Positions 46,973 to 56,597 are shown, numbered from the stretch's first letter. The stretch is 64,000 nt of DNA from Agrobacterium larrymoorei (GCF_005145045.1 NZ_CP039691.1:2740001-2804000); one strand, 5' to 3'. Notes: generated by a model from the sequence alone, not told the origin. Program-made: numbers and translations.

Positions 46973-46978
46973 GCCGCG

Positions 46979-47476
46979 TCAAGCACACAAAACCATGGCC
47001 CAGTAAGGCCGGTTCTTCGAAGCCCCGTCGTAAGCAACCGCCAAGCCGAGCCCGCCATAATTGCCCAGCATATTCTCCAGATGGTGCGGAGAGCCGATCC
47101 AGGCTTTGACCACGCGCTCCACCGTGTCCTGTCCGGCGGCCACGTTTTCGGCTGCGGGCAGTGGGACGTTGCCATTTTTCATGCGGATGAGGAAGCTGTC
47201 GGTAAGGCCGATGAGGTGGGCCATTTTCTGGGCCTTGACCATGCGGTTGGCCTGAAAGATGGCAGCCTGTTGCGCGGCGCTGTTGGCGGAAAGCGTGGAT
47301 AGGCCCTTGGAACGGCGAAGCTCGTTGACCATGGGCAGTGCCGCTGCCGTTTCATCCCGCGCGCCGGAAGAGACGCCCTTGTTGGTGGGAACGGAAACGC
47401 AGGCGGATAGAACGGAGCCAGCGGAAAGCAGCACGAAGCCGCGCCGGGAAAATGTCGTCAGGGAATGTTCGGTCAT
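46979..47476 (-). CDS. CAP-domain (SCP/PR1-like) lipoprotein
   Basis: The 165-residue protein has a twin-arginine-like signal (SRRGFVLLSAGSVLSAC) with a lipobox ending at C26, so it should be a lipoprotein. The CAP domain shows MVNELRRSKGLSTLSAN, AENVAAGQDTVERVVKAWIGSPHHLENMLGNYGGLGLAV in pieces, with the conserved histidine in SPHHLENML. The function of bacterial CAP proteins is mostly unknown. It is convergent with the TIGR02186-type gene, with six bases between them. Confidence 0.88.
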   Translation of the reverse strand: MTEHSLTTFSRRGFVLLSAGSVLSACVSVPTNKGVSSGARDETAAALPMVNELRRSKGLSTLSANSAAQQAAIFQANRMVKAQKMAHLIGLTDSFLIRMKNGNVPLPAAENVAAGQDTVERVVKAWIGSPHHLENMLGNYGGLGLAVAYDGASKNRPYWAMVLCA

Positions 47477-47477
47477 G

Positions 47478-47744
47478 TCAGCCGCGGAAACTCAAAAGTC
47501 GAAGAATGATGAAGACGGGGATGACGATCACCGCACCCGCAAGGAGATAATCTCCGACGCTTCCGAGCGCACGGAAGCCGGTGTGCCAAAGGTTCAGTAC
47601 GAAATCCCTGACGCCATAAATGATGCTCCACGGGGTCAGGCCGAACACGGCCATCACAAAACCGACGATCAGCGATACGACCAGAAGCTTGACGATCGTG
47701 CGCCCAACGCTGTCACCCAGCACTTTGTTGACCTCACCGGCCAT
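47478..47744 (-). CDS. Small membrane protein (DUF6460-like)
   Basis: The 88-residue protein starts AGEVNKVLGDSVGRTIVKLLVVSLIVG and has two membrane helices (about 18-38 and 62-80). AGGAGA stands eight bases before ATG 47744. It is the upstream partner of the CAP lipoprotein gene, with one base between them. I assign it to the DUF6460 type from overall pattern; no function is known. Confidence 0.7.
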   Translation of the reverse strand: MAGEVNKVLGDSVGRTIVKLLVVSLIVGFVMAVFGLTPWSIIYGVRDFVLNLWHTGFRALGSVGDYLLAGAVIVIPVFIILRLLSFRG

Positions 47745-47897
47745 CAGCAAATCTCCTAATTTCCAAAGCAAGACATATGAAGACTATGGCTTCCATGCAA
47801 GCTTTGGCGAGCCATCTTGTTGCCGCCATGAAATAGGACTTGAGTTTTTTTATGGCTTGATGAAAGAGAGCCCACCTCCTTCAGGAAAAATTTGCGA

Positions 47898-48842
47898 ATG
47901 GCCCAGAACCAGCTTTCTTCCGGCGATGTCATTGCGGACCGTCGCGCCGATTATGCCCGCATGCTGGCTGAAAGCGGAGACCATGCCGCTGCCGCAGAGC
48001 TGATCGAGCAGGCGCTGGAACTGACGCCGCAATGGGCGGCGGGCTGGTTTCGGCTGGGAGAATATAGCGAGAAGGCGGGTGCCGCGGAAAAGGCAGTCGA
48101 GGCCTATGAAAAGGTAGCCGAGCTGGATGATGAGGGGATTTTCGCCGCTCCCTTGAAACTCGCCGTGCTGGGCGCCGCCGAAACCCCGGAACAGCCGTCG
48201 AGCCGCTATGTGGAAGGTCTGTTCGACGATTACGCCGACCGTTTCGAGACGTCTCTCGTCAAAAAGCTGGAATATAGCGTGCCGGAAAAGCTGGCGGCGC
48301 TGATCGAAACCGTTCGCCCGGAAGGCGGACGTTTTGGCTGTATCGTGGATATCGGCTGTGGCACCGGGCTTCTCGGCGTGGAAATTCACGACTGGACCGA
48401 GCGGCTGGAAGGCTTCGACATTTCCACCAACATGCTGTCCAAGGCGGAAGAAAAAGGCATTTATCACCATCTGGCACAGGCAGATCTTTCGCTGGATGAG
48501 GATGCGTCCGGGCTGTTTGCCGAAGGGCTTGCGAAGGACCGGGCCGATCTTGTCGCCGCAGCGGATGTGATGATGTATCTCGGAAGCCTCGAAGCCGTGA
48601 TGCCGCTGGTGAGGGCGCTGCTGGCCGACCAGGGGCTCTTCGCCTTTTCAGTGGAGGATGCGGATGGCGAGGAGGGTTTCGTGTTGCAACCCTCGCTGCG
48701 TTATGCGCATTCCGAAGCCTATGTCCGCACGCTGCTGACCTCGTTTGGCATGGAAGTGCTGCAAACCCGAAAAACCACCATTCGCAAAGATGCCGGAAAA
48801 CCCCTGTCCGGCATTCTGTTTCTTGCCAGAAAACAGGGCTGA
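47898..48842 (+). CDS. TPR-containing class I methyltransferase
   Basis: The 314-residue protein has two TPR-like helical repeats at the N-terminus (RRADYARMLAESGDHAAAAELIEQAL and the next copy to EAYEKVAELD) and a SAM-dependent methyltransferase domain from about residue 100, with motif I VDIGCGTGLLG and GFDISTNMLSKAEEKGIY. The substrate is unknown. ATG 47898 has AGGAAA upstream; a TTG two codons earlier is an alternative. Confidence 0.85.
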   Translation: MAQNQLSSGDVIADRRADYARMLAESGDHAAAAELIEQALELTPQWAAGWFRLGEYSEKAGAAEKAVEAYEKVAELDDEGIFAAPLKLAVLGAAETPEQPSSRYVEGLFDDYADRFETSLVKKLEYSVPEKLAALIETVRPEGGRFGCIVDIGCGTGLLGVEIHDWTERLEGFDISTNMLSKAEEKGIYHHLAQADLSLDEDASGLFAEGLAKDRADLVAAADVMMYLGSLEAVMPLVRALLADQGLFAFSVEDADGEEGFVLQPSLRYAHSEAYVRTLLTSFGMEVLQTRKTTIRKDAGKPLSGILFLARKQG

Positions 48843-49006
48843 CCTTCTCGCTTATTGCATTTTTATCGATAGGTCAGCACTGCTGACGGAAGCATGTTGT
48901 CGAGACGCTTTTTGCAGTGCAAAATAAAGGCGTCTCAGGGCTTCTGCGAATGGCAGGACGCGGGACATCTCATAAAAATCGAAGCGGTTTTTTCCCGGAG
49001 TTCGGC

Positions 49007-49645
49007 ATGGCATTCACGAGAAGCGTCTATGGCATGTGGAGTGCCGATCCTGCAAAACATGCGCCGGTGGAAGACATTCAGGGCATCGTGACTGGCAGCA
49101 TCGTTTCTGCCCTCGGCTTCTATCTGCTGAGTAAAGTCGGTCTGCTGACCGGCGGTACGGCGGGCGTTGCCTTCCTGATCCACTATGCTTTCGGCATCAG
49201 CTTCGGGCTCATGTTCTTCCTCGTCAATCTGCCCTTCTATTATCTTTCCTTCCGCCGCCTTGGGCTTGCCTTCTCGCTGAAAACCTTCATTGCCATCGGA
49301 CTCGTTTCGGTGCTGACGGAACTGGAGCAGCGCTGGATGGTGATAGATAGCATCAATCCGCTTTTCGCCTCCGTTCTCGGTGGCCTGCTTTTAGGCTACG
49401 GGTTGCTCGCGCTCTACCGCCACCGTGCAAGCCTTGGCGGCGTCGGCATTCTGGCGATCTATATTCAGGATCGCTTCGGCATTCGCGCCGGTCTCCTTCA
49501 GCTTGCTTTCGATATCTGCGTGATGATCGCCGCCTTTTCCGTCATCAATCCGCAGACGGTGCTTTACTCCATCGTCGGCGCTTTCGTGCTGAACCTGTTC
49601 CTCACCATCAACCACCGCTCGGATCGCTACATCGTCGTGCGCTGA
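49007..49645 (+). CDS. YitT-family membrane protein, copy 1
   Basis: The 212-residue protein has about six membrane helices and family stretches GLLTGGTAGVAFLIHYAFGI, FFLVNLPFYYLSFRRLG and IYIQDRFGIRAGLLQLAFD. The YitT/YczE group has no established biochemical role. ATG 49007 has GGAG six bases upstream. It is followed 58 bases later by a close paralogue (49704-50345), so this is a tandem duplication. Confidence 0.85.
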   Translation: MAFTRSVYGMWSADPAKHAPVEDIQGIVTGSIVSALGFYLLSKVGLLTGGTAGVAFLIHYAFGISFGLMFFLVNLPFYYLSFRRLGLAFSLKTFIAIGLVSVLTELEQRWMVIDSINPLFASVLGGLLLGYGLLALYRHRASLGGVGILAIYIQDRFGIRAGLLQLAFDICVMIAAFSVINPQTVLYSIVGAFVLNLFLTINHRSDRYIVVR

Positions 49646-49703
49646 CGCTTGAATTTTTGCCTCACCCGGCGCAAAGACAGGCATGAGCTTATCGGGGGCG
49701 ATC

Positions 49704-50345
49704 ATGAGCGACGTTGCGCAACGAAAACTGGCGAAATTCTGGACATCGACATCGGCGAAGCATTCGTTGCTGGAAGATGCACTGGCCGTGATCGCAGGCA
49801 GCATGCTGATCTCGCTCGGCGTCGTTCTTCTCTCCGGCGGCGGGCTGCTGACCGGCGGCGTGGTGGGCGTCGCCTTTCTCCTGCATTATGCGACAGGCCT
49901 CAGCTTCGGCCTGATCTTCTTCCTCGCCAACTTGCCATTCTATTATCTGGCGCTGCGCCGCCTCGGGCTTGCCTTCACCATCAAGACCTTCTGCGCCGTG
50001 GGCTCGACGGCGCTGCTTTCGGAATATCTGCCGCACCTCATCGTCTTGCAGAATGTCAACCCGGTCATCGCCGCAGCCTTCGGCGGGCTGACGGTGGCGG
50101 CTGGCATGCTCGCCCTTTTCCGCCACCGCGCCAGCCTCGGCGGCTTCGGCATTCTGGCGCTCTATATTCAGGACCGTTTCGGCATCCGCGCTGGCCTCAC
50201 GCAACTCGCATTCGATTGCACGGTCCTGTTCTTCTCCTTCTTCGTCGCCACCCCCTTCATCATTCTCTGCTCCATTCTCGGTGCGCTGGTGATGAATTTG
50301 GTGATTGCGATCAATCACCGGAATGATCGTTATATCGCGATGTAA
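49704..50345 (+). CDS. YitT-family membrane protein, copy 2
   Basis: The 213-residue protein aligns along its length with the previous gene product, sharing LLTGGVVGVAFLLHYATGLSFGL, FYYLALRRLGLAFTIKTF and LYIQDRFGIRAGLTQLAFD, and the end INHRNDRYI. ATG 49704 has GGGGG upstream. Both copies keep the same helix pattern, so both are probably functional membrane proteins. Confidence 0.85.
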   Translation: MSDVAQRKLAKFWTSTSAKHSLLEDALAVIAGSMLISLGVVLLSGGGLLTGGVVGVAFLLHYATGLSFGLIFFLANLPFYYLALRRLGLAFTIKTFCAVGSTALLSEYLPHLIVLQNVNPVIAAAFGGLTVAAGMLALFRHRASLGGFGILALYIQDRFGIRAGLTQLAFDCTVLFFSFFVATPFIILCSILGALVMNLVIAINHRNDRYIAM

Positions 50346-50387
50346 CCGCGCCACGCCGACGAACGTCGTCCTCGAACACAAGCCCAC

Positions 50388-50480
50388 TGCCGTCATCCTC
50401 GGCCTTGAGCCGAGGATCCATTCTTCTCAACGAAATCAAAGGGTCATGGATCCTCGGGTCAAGCCCGAGGATGACGTCGA
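50388..50480. repeat. Intergenic palindromic repeat, second occurrence
   Basis: Two palindromic units: GTCATCCTCGGCCTTGAGCC, continuing as GAGGAT, and ATCCTCGGGTCAAGCCCGAGGAT. The second matches the unit at 37460-37482. The rest of the gap between 50346 and 50642 holds no gene; the promoter of the helicase gene should lie near its right end. Confidence 0.75.
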
Positions 50481-50642
50481 GGGGGTGGAACCGTCGAGAC
50501 ACCCCAGTTGGGGAAGGGTGCAGGAACGCTCGTCAACTTAAATCGGACAGCAGTGGCTTAAAGCCCACGATGACGGAAAAAAGGAATGCTTCCATCCAAT
50601 AAGCACCCTTCTTTTACGGAATAATTTCACTACTTTAGTGGT

Positions 50643-53162
50643 GTGAAACACACCGACCCTCAGATAGCCGGCACGCATGTTGGCACGCTACCGCTCCCCT
50701 TCCAGAAATGGTTTGCGGAAAAGGGATGGAGCCCGCGTGCGCACCAGCTGGAGCTTTCCGCCCGCGCTCGCGGCGGGGAAAACATGTTGCTGATTGCGCC
50801 GACGGGCGCGGGCAAGACGCTGGGTGGCTTCATGGCTTCGCTCACCGATCTCGCGGAGCGCGGCAAGGTGCCGCCGGGTTCGGCCTTCGTCGGTGTGCAC
50901 ACGCTCTATATCTCGCCGCTGAAGGCGCTGGCTGTCGATATCGAGCGCAACCTGATGAAGCCGGTGTCGGAGATGGGGCTGCCGATCACGGTCGAGACCC
51001 GCACGGGTGACACGCCGCAGGCCAAGCGCCAGCGGCAGAAGGTGAAGCCGCCGGATATTCTGCTGACGACGCCGGAGCAGGTATCGCTGCTGCTCGCCAA
51101 CAAGGAAGCCGAACGCTTCTTCAAGGACCTGAAATATGTCGTGCTGGATGAGCTTCACTCGCTCGTCACCTCCAAGCGCGGGCATCTGCTCTCGCTCGCG
51201 CTCGCCCGCATCCGCCGCCACGCGCCTGCCATGCGCACCATCGGGCTATCAGCGACTGTTGCCGACCCGATGGATTTGCAGCGCTATCTCGCGCCGCAGG
51301 TGGAGGGGGAAGGGCCTGCCGGTCTCATCACCGTCGAGGGCGGCGCGAAGCCCAATATTTCGATCCTCGATACGGAAGAGCGCATTCCATGGTCCGGCCA
51401 TTCGGCGCGCTATGCTATGCAGGATCTCTATCCCGAGCTGAAATCACACCAGACGACGCTGATCTTCGTCAACACACGCTCGCAGGCCGAACGCATTTTT
51501 CAGGAACTCTGGACGATCAATGAGGACAATCTGCCGATTGCGCTGCATCACGGCTCGCTGGATGCCGGGCAGAGGCGACGGGTGGAATCCGCGATGGCGG
51601 AGAACAAGCTGCGCGCCGTCGTCGCCACCTCAACGCTCGATCTCGGGATCGACTGGGGCGATGTCGATCTCGTCGTGCATGTCGGTGCGCCGAAGGGGGC
51701 AAGCCGTCTTGCCCAGCGCATAGGCCGCGCAAACCACCGCATGGATGAGCCGTCCAAAGCCATTCTCGTGCCCGCCAACCGCTTCGAGGTAATGGAGTGC
51801 CGCGCCGCGCTCGATGCGAACTATATCGGCGCGCAGGACACGCCGCCCATTGCCGAGGGCGCGCTGGATGTGCTGGCCCAGCATGTGCTGGGCATGGCCT
51901 GCGCCGAGCCTTTCGATGCCGATGAGCTTTACCGCGAAGTGACTAGCGCGTCGCCTTACTTCGGCCTGCCGCGCGAGACCTTCGACCGCGTGGTGGATTT
52001 TACCGCGACTGGCGGCTATGCGCTGCGCACCTATGAGCGTTATGCCCGCATCCGCCAGATGAAGGACGGGCGCTGGCGTGTGTCCAACCCGCAGGTGGCG
52101 CAGCAATATCGGCTGAACCTCGGCACCATTGTCGAAGCAGCCGAACTCAATGTCCGCATGGTCAAGCGCAACGCCAAGGGCACGGTCGGGCGCGGGGGCA
52201 TGTCTCTCGGCAAGGTGGAAGAGCATTTCCTCGAACAGCTGGTGCAGGGTGATACCTTCCTCTTTGCAGGCAAGGTGCTGCGTTTCGAAGGCATCCGCGA
52301 AAACGAATGCCTCGTCAGTCAGGCCTTCTCGCTGGACCCGAAGATACCGTCCTATGCAGGCGGCAAGTTTCCGCTGTCCACCTATCTCGCAGACCAAGTC
52401 CGCTCCATGCTGGCCGATCCCTCCCGCTGGCATGCCCTGCCGGATCAGGTGCGGGACTGGCTGGCAATCCAGAAGGAAAAGTCGATCATCCCCAAGCGCG
52501 ACGAGCTTCTGGTGGAAACATTCCCGTTCCGCAAGCGCTTCTTCATGGTCATGTACCCCTTCGAGGGGCGACTGGCGCACCAGACGCTCGGCATGTTGCT
52601 CACCCGCAGGCTGGAGCGCGCTGGCGCGAAGCCGATGGGCTTCGTCGCCACCGATTATTCGCTGGCGATCTGGGCGATGGAGGATATGGGCCGTCGCCTT
52701 GAATCGGGTCGCCTTTCGCTGCCGGACCTGCTGGACGAAGATATGCTGGGCGATGATCTCGAAGCGTGGCTGGACGAATCCTACCTGCTCAAACGCACCT
52801 TCCGTAACTGCGCCGTCATCTCCGGCCTGATCGAGCGCCGCCATCCCGGCAAGGAAAAGACCGGGCGGCAGGTGACTGTTTCGTCAGACCTTATTTATGA
52901 CGTTCTTCGCAGCCATGAGCCAGACCACATCCTGCTGGAAGCCACGCGACGCGATGCTTCGGCGGGGCTTTTGGACATTGCCCGACTTGGCGATATGCTA
53001 AGGCGAATCAAGGGCCACACGCATCACCGCGCGCTTGAGCATGTTTCTCCGCTTGCCGTGCCGGTCATGCTGGAAATCGGACGCGAGACGGTAATCGGAC
53101 AAGCGCAGGACGACGTGCTGGCCGAAGCCGCCGACGAGCTGATCGCCGAGGCCATGTCCTGA
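50643..53162 (+). CDS. Ligase-associated DEXH-box DNA helicase (Lhr-core type)
   Basis: The 839-residue SF2 helicase has Walker A APTGAGKT (residues 52-59), DELH at 169-172, SATVA, and the C-terminal motifs LGIDWGDVDLVVHVG and RIGRANHR. The DUF4145/Lhr-like C-terminal extension (about 430-800) includes GRGGMSLGKVEEHFLE. This family is linked with an ATP-dependent DNA ligase, an exonuclease and the PdeM phosphoesterase in repair. Here only PdeM follows; the ligase and exonuclease genes are absent from the window. The start is GTG 50643. Confidence 0.92.
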   Translation: MKHTDPQIAGTHVGTLPLPFQKWFAEKGWSPRAHQLELSARARGGENMLLIAPTGAGKTLGGFMASLTDLAERGKVPPGSAFVGVHTLYISPLKALAVDIERNLMKPVSEMGLPITVETRTGDTPQAKRQRQKVKPPDILLTTPEQVSLLLANKEAERFFKDLKYVVLDELHSLVTSKRGHLLSLALARIRRHAPAMRTIGLSATVADPMDLQRYLAPQVEGEGPAGLITVEGGAKPNISILDTEERIPWSGHSARYAMQDLYPELKSHQTTLIFVNTRSQAERIFQELWTINEDNLPIALHHGSLDAGQRRRVESAMAENKLRAVVATSTLDLGIDWGDVDLVVHVGAPKGASRLAQRIGRANHRMDEPSKAILVPANRFEVMECRAALDANYIGAQDTPPIAEGALDVLAQHVLGMACAEPFDADELYREVTSASPYFGLPRETFDRVVDFTATGGYALRTYERYARIRQMKDGRWRVSNPQVAQQYRLNLGTIVEAAELNVRMVKRNAKGTVGRGGMSLGKVEEHFLEQLVQGDTFLFAGKVLRFEGIRENECLVSQAFSLDPKIPSYAGGKFPLSTYLADQVRSMLADPSRWHALPDQVRDWLAIQKEKSIIPKRDELLVETFPFRKRFFMVMYPFEGRLAHQTLGMLLTRRLERAGAKPMGFVATDYSLAIWAMEDMGRRLESGRLSLPDLLDEDMLGDDLEAWLDESYLLKRTFRNCAVISGLIERRHPGKEKTGRQVTVSSDLIYDVLRSHEPDHILLEATRRDASAGLLDIARLGDMLRRIKGHTHHRALEHVSPLAVPVMLEIGRETVIGQAQDDVLAEAADELIAEAMS

Positions 53163-53216
53163 GCCGCTGACAAGCGGTGCCGTGAACTGACGAAATGAAG
53201 AAAGCTTGAACCGGAA

Positions 53217-53951
53217 TTGCTGAGCCGCCTTGCCTTGAGCGAAAGATTTTCCACCGGCTTCGAATGCCAGGGCGCCGAGACCGCCATCAACGGCGTCGCG
53301 GCCCTGTGCGATCCGTTGGGCGGGCTTTATCTGCCGGATCTTTCACTGCTTGTCGTGTCTGATCTGCATCTGGAAAAGGGCGCGGCCTTTGCCCGCCGCG
53401 GCATGATGCTGCCGCCCTATGATACGATTGCGACGCTGAAAATCCTCGCCTCCCTCATCACCCGCTACGACCCGAAGATCGTCGTCAGCCTCGGTGATAA
53501 TTTTCATGATCGCAAAGGTTCAGAACACCTGCCGCTGCCGCTGCGCGACATCATCCGCGAAATGGCGCGGGGCCGCGAATGGATCTGGATCAACGGCAAC
53601 CACGATCCCGATGGCACGGTCGATCTGCCGGGTTCTTCCACCGATGAGATGTTCTACGCAAACCTCGTTTTCCGCCACGAGCCGAAGGCGAAAGCAGCGG
53701 AAGCGCTGGGCGAAATCGCCGGCCACCTGCACCCCTCCGCAACAGTCCGCCGCCGCGACAAAACCGTGCGCCGCCCCTGCTTTGCGACGGATGGCGCGCG
53801 GCTGCTGATGCCTGCCTTCGGCGTCATGAGCGGAGGGCTGGACCTTCGGCACAAGGCCATGCGCGGGCTGTTTAATCACGATGCGCTTATTGCGCATCTG
53901 ATGGGGCGTGACCGGATTTACTCGGTGCGGTTTGGGAACCTGCTGGGCTAA
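53217..53951 (+). CDS. pdeM: Ligase-associated DNA damage response endonuclease PdeM
   Basis: The 244-residue metallophosphoesterase has the motifs VSDLHLEKGAAFA, SLGDNFHD, INGNHD and GHLHPSAT. PdeM proteins accompany Lhr-type helicases and ligases in a bacterial repair cluster. The TTG start at 53217 is the most upstream start in the frame and fits the family N-terminus; no strong ribosome-binding site is seen. It lies 54 bases after the helicase. Confidence 0.9.
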   Translation: MLSRLALSERFSTGFECQGAETAINGVAALCDPLGGLYLPDLSLLVVSDLHLEKGAAFARRGMMLPPYDTIATLKILASLITRYDPKIVVSLGDNFHDRKGSEHLPLPLRDIIREMARGREWIWINGNHDPDGTVDLPGSSTDEMFYANLVFRHEPKAKAAEALGEIAGHLHPSATVRRRDKTVRRPCFATDGARLLMPAFGVMSGGLDLRHKAMRGLFNHDALIAHLMGRDRIYSVRFGNLLG

Positions 53952-54011
53952 AGCATGTCGCGTTTAATTGTCTTCAATTAAACGATAACGTACATGCGAG
54001 AAAATAATGAT

Positions 54012-54056
54012 CTAAAGCGGGTCGCGGTGAATCCTATTCACTGCGACCCGCTTTAG
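54012..54056. terminator. Long palindrome between convergent genes, bidirectional terminator or repeat
   Basis: Arms 54012-54032 and 54036-54056 are 21 bases each with one mismatch (a G-U pair), with a 3-base loop (CCT). Another short hairpin (TTTAATTG/CAATTAAA) lies at 53964-53983. The position between the convergent pdeM and pyrD genes suits termination of both; the CTAAAGCGGGTCGC motif also looks like a rhizobial repeat. Confidence 0.75.
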
Positions 54057-54083
54057 GTTCTGAAGATGCGACTGGTCAGCCGT

Positions 54084-55172
54084 TCAAATCCCGCTCGCCG
54101 CCCAGCTCTCCACCGAGCTATCGCGCAACTCCCGCACATTCACCACACCATCGCGTTCCAGAATGCGCGAAAGCCCGCGGACAATCGTTCCCGGCAGGCC
54201 CGGCCCCTCATAAACCATGCAGGAATAGAGCTGCACGAGATCGGCACCGGCCTTGATCTTTTCAAGAGCGGTTTCTGCCGAAGATACGCCACCGACGCCG
54301 ATGAGCGGCAGGTCCGGGCCGACGCGCTTGCGCATTTTGGCCAGCACCGTGGTTGAAAGGTCGAACAGTGGCTTGCCGGAAAGGCCGCCGGTTTCGTGGT
54401 TGTTGCGGCCCGGTTTCAGACCATCGCGCGAGAGCGTGGTGTTGGACACGATCAGGCCATCGAGCTTGTGCGCCAGCACTTCGGCGGCGATATCGTCAAG
54501 GCCTTCTTCGGTCAGATCAGGTGCGATTTTCAGGAAAACCGGGATATGGCGGTTGAGCTTTTCCGCCTCGAGGTCCCGCTGCGCAAGAACCGCGGTCAAC
54601 AACGCGGCAAGGCTTTCCCGCGCCTGAAGATCGCGCAGGCCCGGCGTGTTGGGCGAGGAGATGTTGGCGGTGAAATAGGAGGCGACCGAGGAAAATGTCT
54701 CGATCCCCTTCACATAATCCGCGATTCTGTCGTCACTATCCTTGTTGGCACCGATATTGACGCCGACGATGCCGCGCAGGCCAGCGGCGATCAGTCGGGA
54801 CAGCGCCGCCGCATGTCCTTCATTGTTGAAGCCGAGGCGGTTGATGACCGCCCCGTTTTCCACCAGACGAAAGATGCGCGGCTTGGGATTGCCGGATTGC
54901 GCACGCGGCGTCACCGTGCCGATTTCCGTAAAGCCGAAGCCGAGCTTCAACAGCGGACCGGGCACTTCCGCATTCTTGTCATAACCCGCCGCCATGCCGA
55001 GCGGGTTGGGGAAGACCAGACCCGCAACGCTCTGCTGCAAGCGCGGATCATGCGGCACATGGCAGGTGGGAATGAAGCCGCTGCGCAGCGCTGCAATCGA
55101 GGCGCCATGTGCCACTTCGGGGTCCAGCAGGAACAGCCCCTTGCGGCCGACAGAGGAAAATAGTCCGCTCAT
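54084..55172 (-). CDS. pyrD: Dihydroorotate dehydrogenase (quinone), class 2
   Basis: The 362-residue enzyme oxidises dihydroorotate to orotate in pyrimidine synthesis and is membrane-associated. It contains VFPNPLGMAAGYDKNAE, FGFTEIGTVTPRAQSGNPKPRIFRL, NRLGFNNEG and TANISSPNTPGLR with the catalytic serine typical of class 2, then FLKIAPDLTEEGL and GVGGVSSAETALEKI. ATG 55172 is preferred (GGAG nine bases upstream). Two bases separate it from the stop of the DUF952 gene. Confidence 0.97.
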   Translation of the reverse strand: MSGLFSSVGRKGLFLLDPEVAHGASIAALRSGFIPTCHVPHDPRLQQSVAGLVFPNPLGMAAGYDKNAEVPGPLLKLGFGFTEIGTVTPRAQSGNPKPRIFRLVENGAVINRLGFNNEGHAAALSRLIAAGLRGIVGVNIGANKDSDDRIADYVKGIETFSSVASYFTANISSPNTPGLRDLQARESLAALLTAVLAQRDLEAEKLNRHIPVFLKIAPDLTEEGLDDIAAEVLAHKLDGLIVSNTTLSRDGLKPGRNNHETGGLSGKPLFDLSTTVLAKMRKRVGPDLPLIGVGGVSSAETALEKIKAGADLVQLYSCMVYEGPGLPGTIVRGLSRILERDGVVNVRELRDSSVESWAASGI

Positions 55173-55174
55173 GC

Positions 55175-55525
55175 TCAAATCTCCGGAAACTGGTGTGCGC
55201 CGTCATCGGCCAGCGTCAGCGGCGTTTCCCACAGCACGGTATTCAGCGACAGATCGCCGTAAAGATGCGGGAAGAGGTCTCCGCCACGCGAGGGCTCGAA
55301 TACCAGCTTTTCACCCAGCGCGCCGCCATCGACGGCTACCAGCAGCAAATCTTCCTGACCGGTGAAGTGGCGCAGCGCCGTTTCCTTCACCTGTTCTGCA
55401 GTGGAGAAATGGATGTAGCCATCTGTCAAATCGATTGCCGCCCCCTTGAAAACGCCCGCTTCCCTTGCCTCCTGCCAAAGAGAGGAAGGCACGATCTTGT
55501 AGATGACGGGGGGCGTTTCACTCAT
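55175..55525 (-). CDS. DUF952 family protein
   Basis: The 116-residue protein has the DUF952 pattern: IYKIVPSSLWQEAREAGVFKG, DLTDGYIHFSTAEQVKETA, LLLVAVDGGALGEKLVFEPSRGG and LFPHLYGDLSL. Its function is unknown; the fold resembles ADP-ribosyltransferase-like families. It forms an operon with pyrD, which is a frequent arrangement in rhizobia. Confidence 0.92.
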   Translation of the reverse strand: MSETPPVIYKIVPSSLWQEAREAGVFKGAAIDLTDGYIHFSTAEQVKETALRHFTGQEDLLLVAVDGGALGEKLVFEPSRGGDLFPHLYGDLSLNTVLWETPLTLADDGAHQFPEI

Positions 55526-55741
55526 GCGGCGTCTCCTTCATTTGCAGGGGGTGTGCCGTAAAAGGTGGCTGATGTCCATCGCTTCACACAGATTTTTACG
55601 GCCAAACCGCGTGTATGGCCCGCCCTGGCAAATCTAGTGCTTGTATTGCAGCCGATTTGGCGCAATCCTCCACGTCAAGGATAGCTGCATGCAGCCTGTC
55701 CGGGGAGGTACACATGAAATGCTCTTGGGAGGGGGCGCGGC

Positions 55742-56392
55742 ATGTCAGAACTCACAATCATCATTGCAGATGACCATCCGCTTTTTCGCGGCGCTCTGCG
55801 TCAGGCGGTCAGCGGGCTCGAAGGCGACAACAGGATCATCGAGGCGGGTGATTTCGAAGCGGCAAGAGCCTGTGCAGATGCCGAAGCGGAGGCCGATCTC
55901 ATGCTGCTCGACCTCGCCATGCCGGGCGTCAGCGGCTTTTCCGGCCTGATGGCATTGCGCGCGGAATTTTCCAGCCTGCCCATCATCATCGTCTCCGCCA
56001 CAGACGATCCCGCCACGATGCGCCGCGCCATCGAACTTGGCGCTTCCGGCTTCATCTCCAAATCCTCCGGCATCGAGGACATTCGCGCCGGTATCCGCGC
56101 CGTTCTGGAAGGCGATGTCTATATTCCCGCCGCCTGCCAATCCAGCCGCGATCAGGACCCGGACGTGACCGATCTGATCGGCAGGCTCAGAACGCTGACA
56201 CCGCAGCAAAGCCGCGTTCTCGGCATGTTGGGTGAAGGGCTTTTGAACAAGCAGATCGCCTATGAGCTGAATGTTTCCGAGGCCACGATCAAGGCGCATG
56301 TCTCTGCCATTCTACTGAAGCTGAATGTCGATAGCCGCACGCAGGCGGTCATTCAGCTATCCAAGCTCAACGTGCCCATGCTGGTTGCATGA
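55742..56392 (+). CDS. LuxR/NarL-family response regulator
   Basis: The 216-residue protein has a receiver domain with the acidic pair IADDHPLFR, phospho-acceptor D57 in LLDLAMPGVSG, and K in SKSSG, and a C-terminal helix-turn-helix (LTPQQSRVLGMLGEGLLNKQIAYELNVSEATIKAHVSAIL). No sensor kinase gene is adjacent, so its partner lies elsewhere. The target genes are unknown. Confidence 0.92.
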   Translation: MSELTIIIADDHPLFRGALRQAVSGLEGDNRIIEAGDFEAARACADAEAEADLMLLDLAMPGVSGFSGLMALRAEFSSLPIIIVSATDDPATMRRAIELGASGFISKSSGIEDIRAGIRAVLEGDVYIPAACQSSRDQDPDVTDLIGRLRTLTPQQSRVLGMLGEGLLNKQIAYELNVSEATIKAHVSAILLKLNVDSRTQAVIQLSKLNVPMLVA

Positions 56393-56597
56393 GGCAAAAA
56401 CCGGCGTCACGTCATGCCGGTGTATGAAAGAGGGTTTATGTTCAATGGCTTGGAAAGCGGCATACACTCCGCTTCCACAATGAAAGCAGAAAAGGATTTT
56501 ATTCCTTTTTCTCTTTACTCTTTTCGGAGTGTTGGCTATTTTACCATCGACTGACAGACGCCGCCTGACGCCGCAGTTTCATCCGGGCCATTGAACG

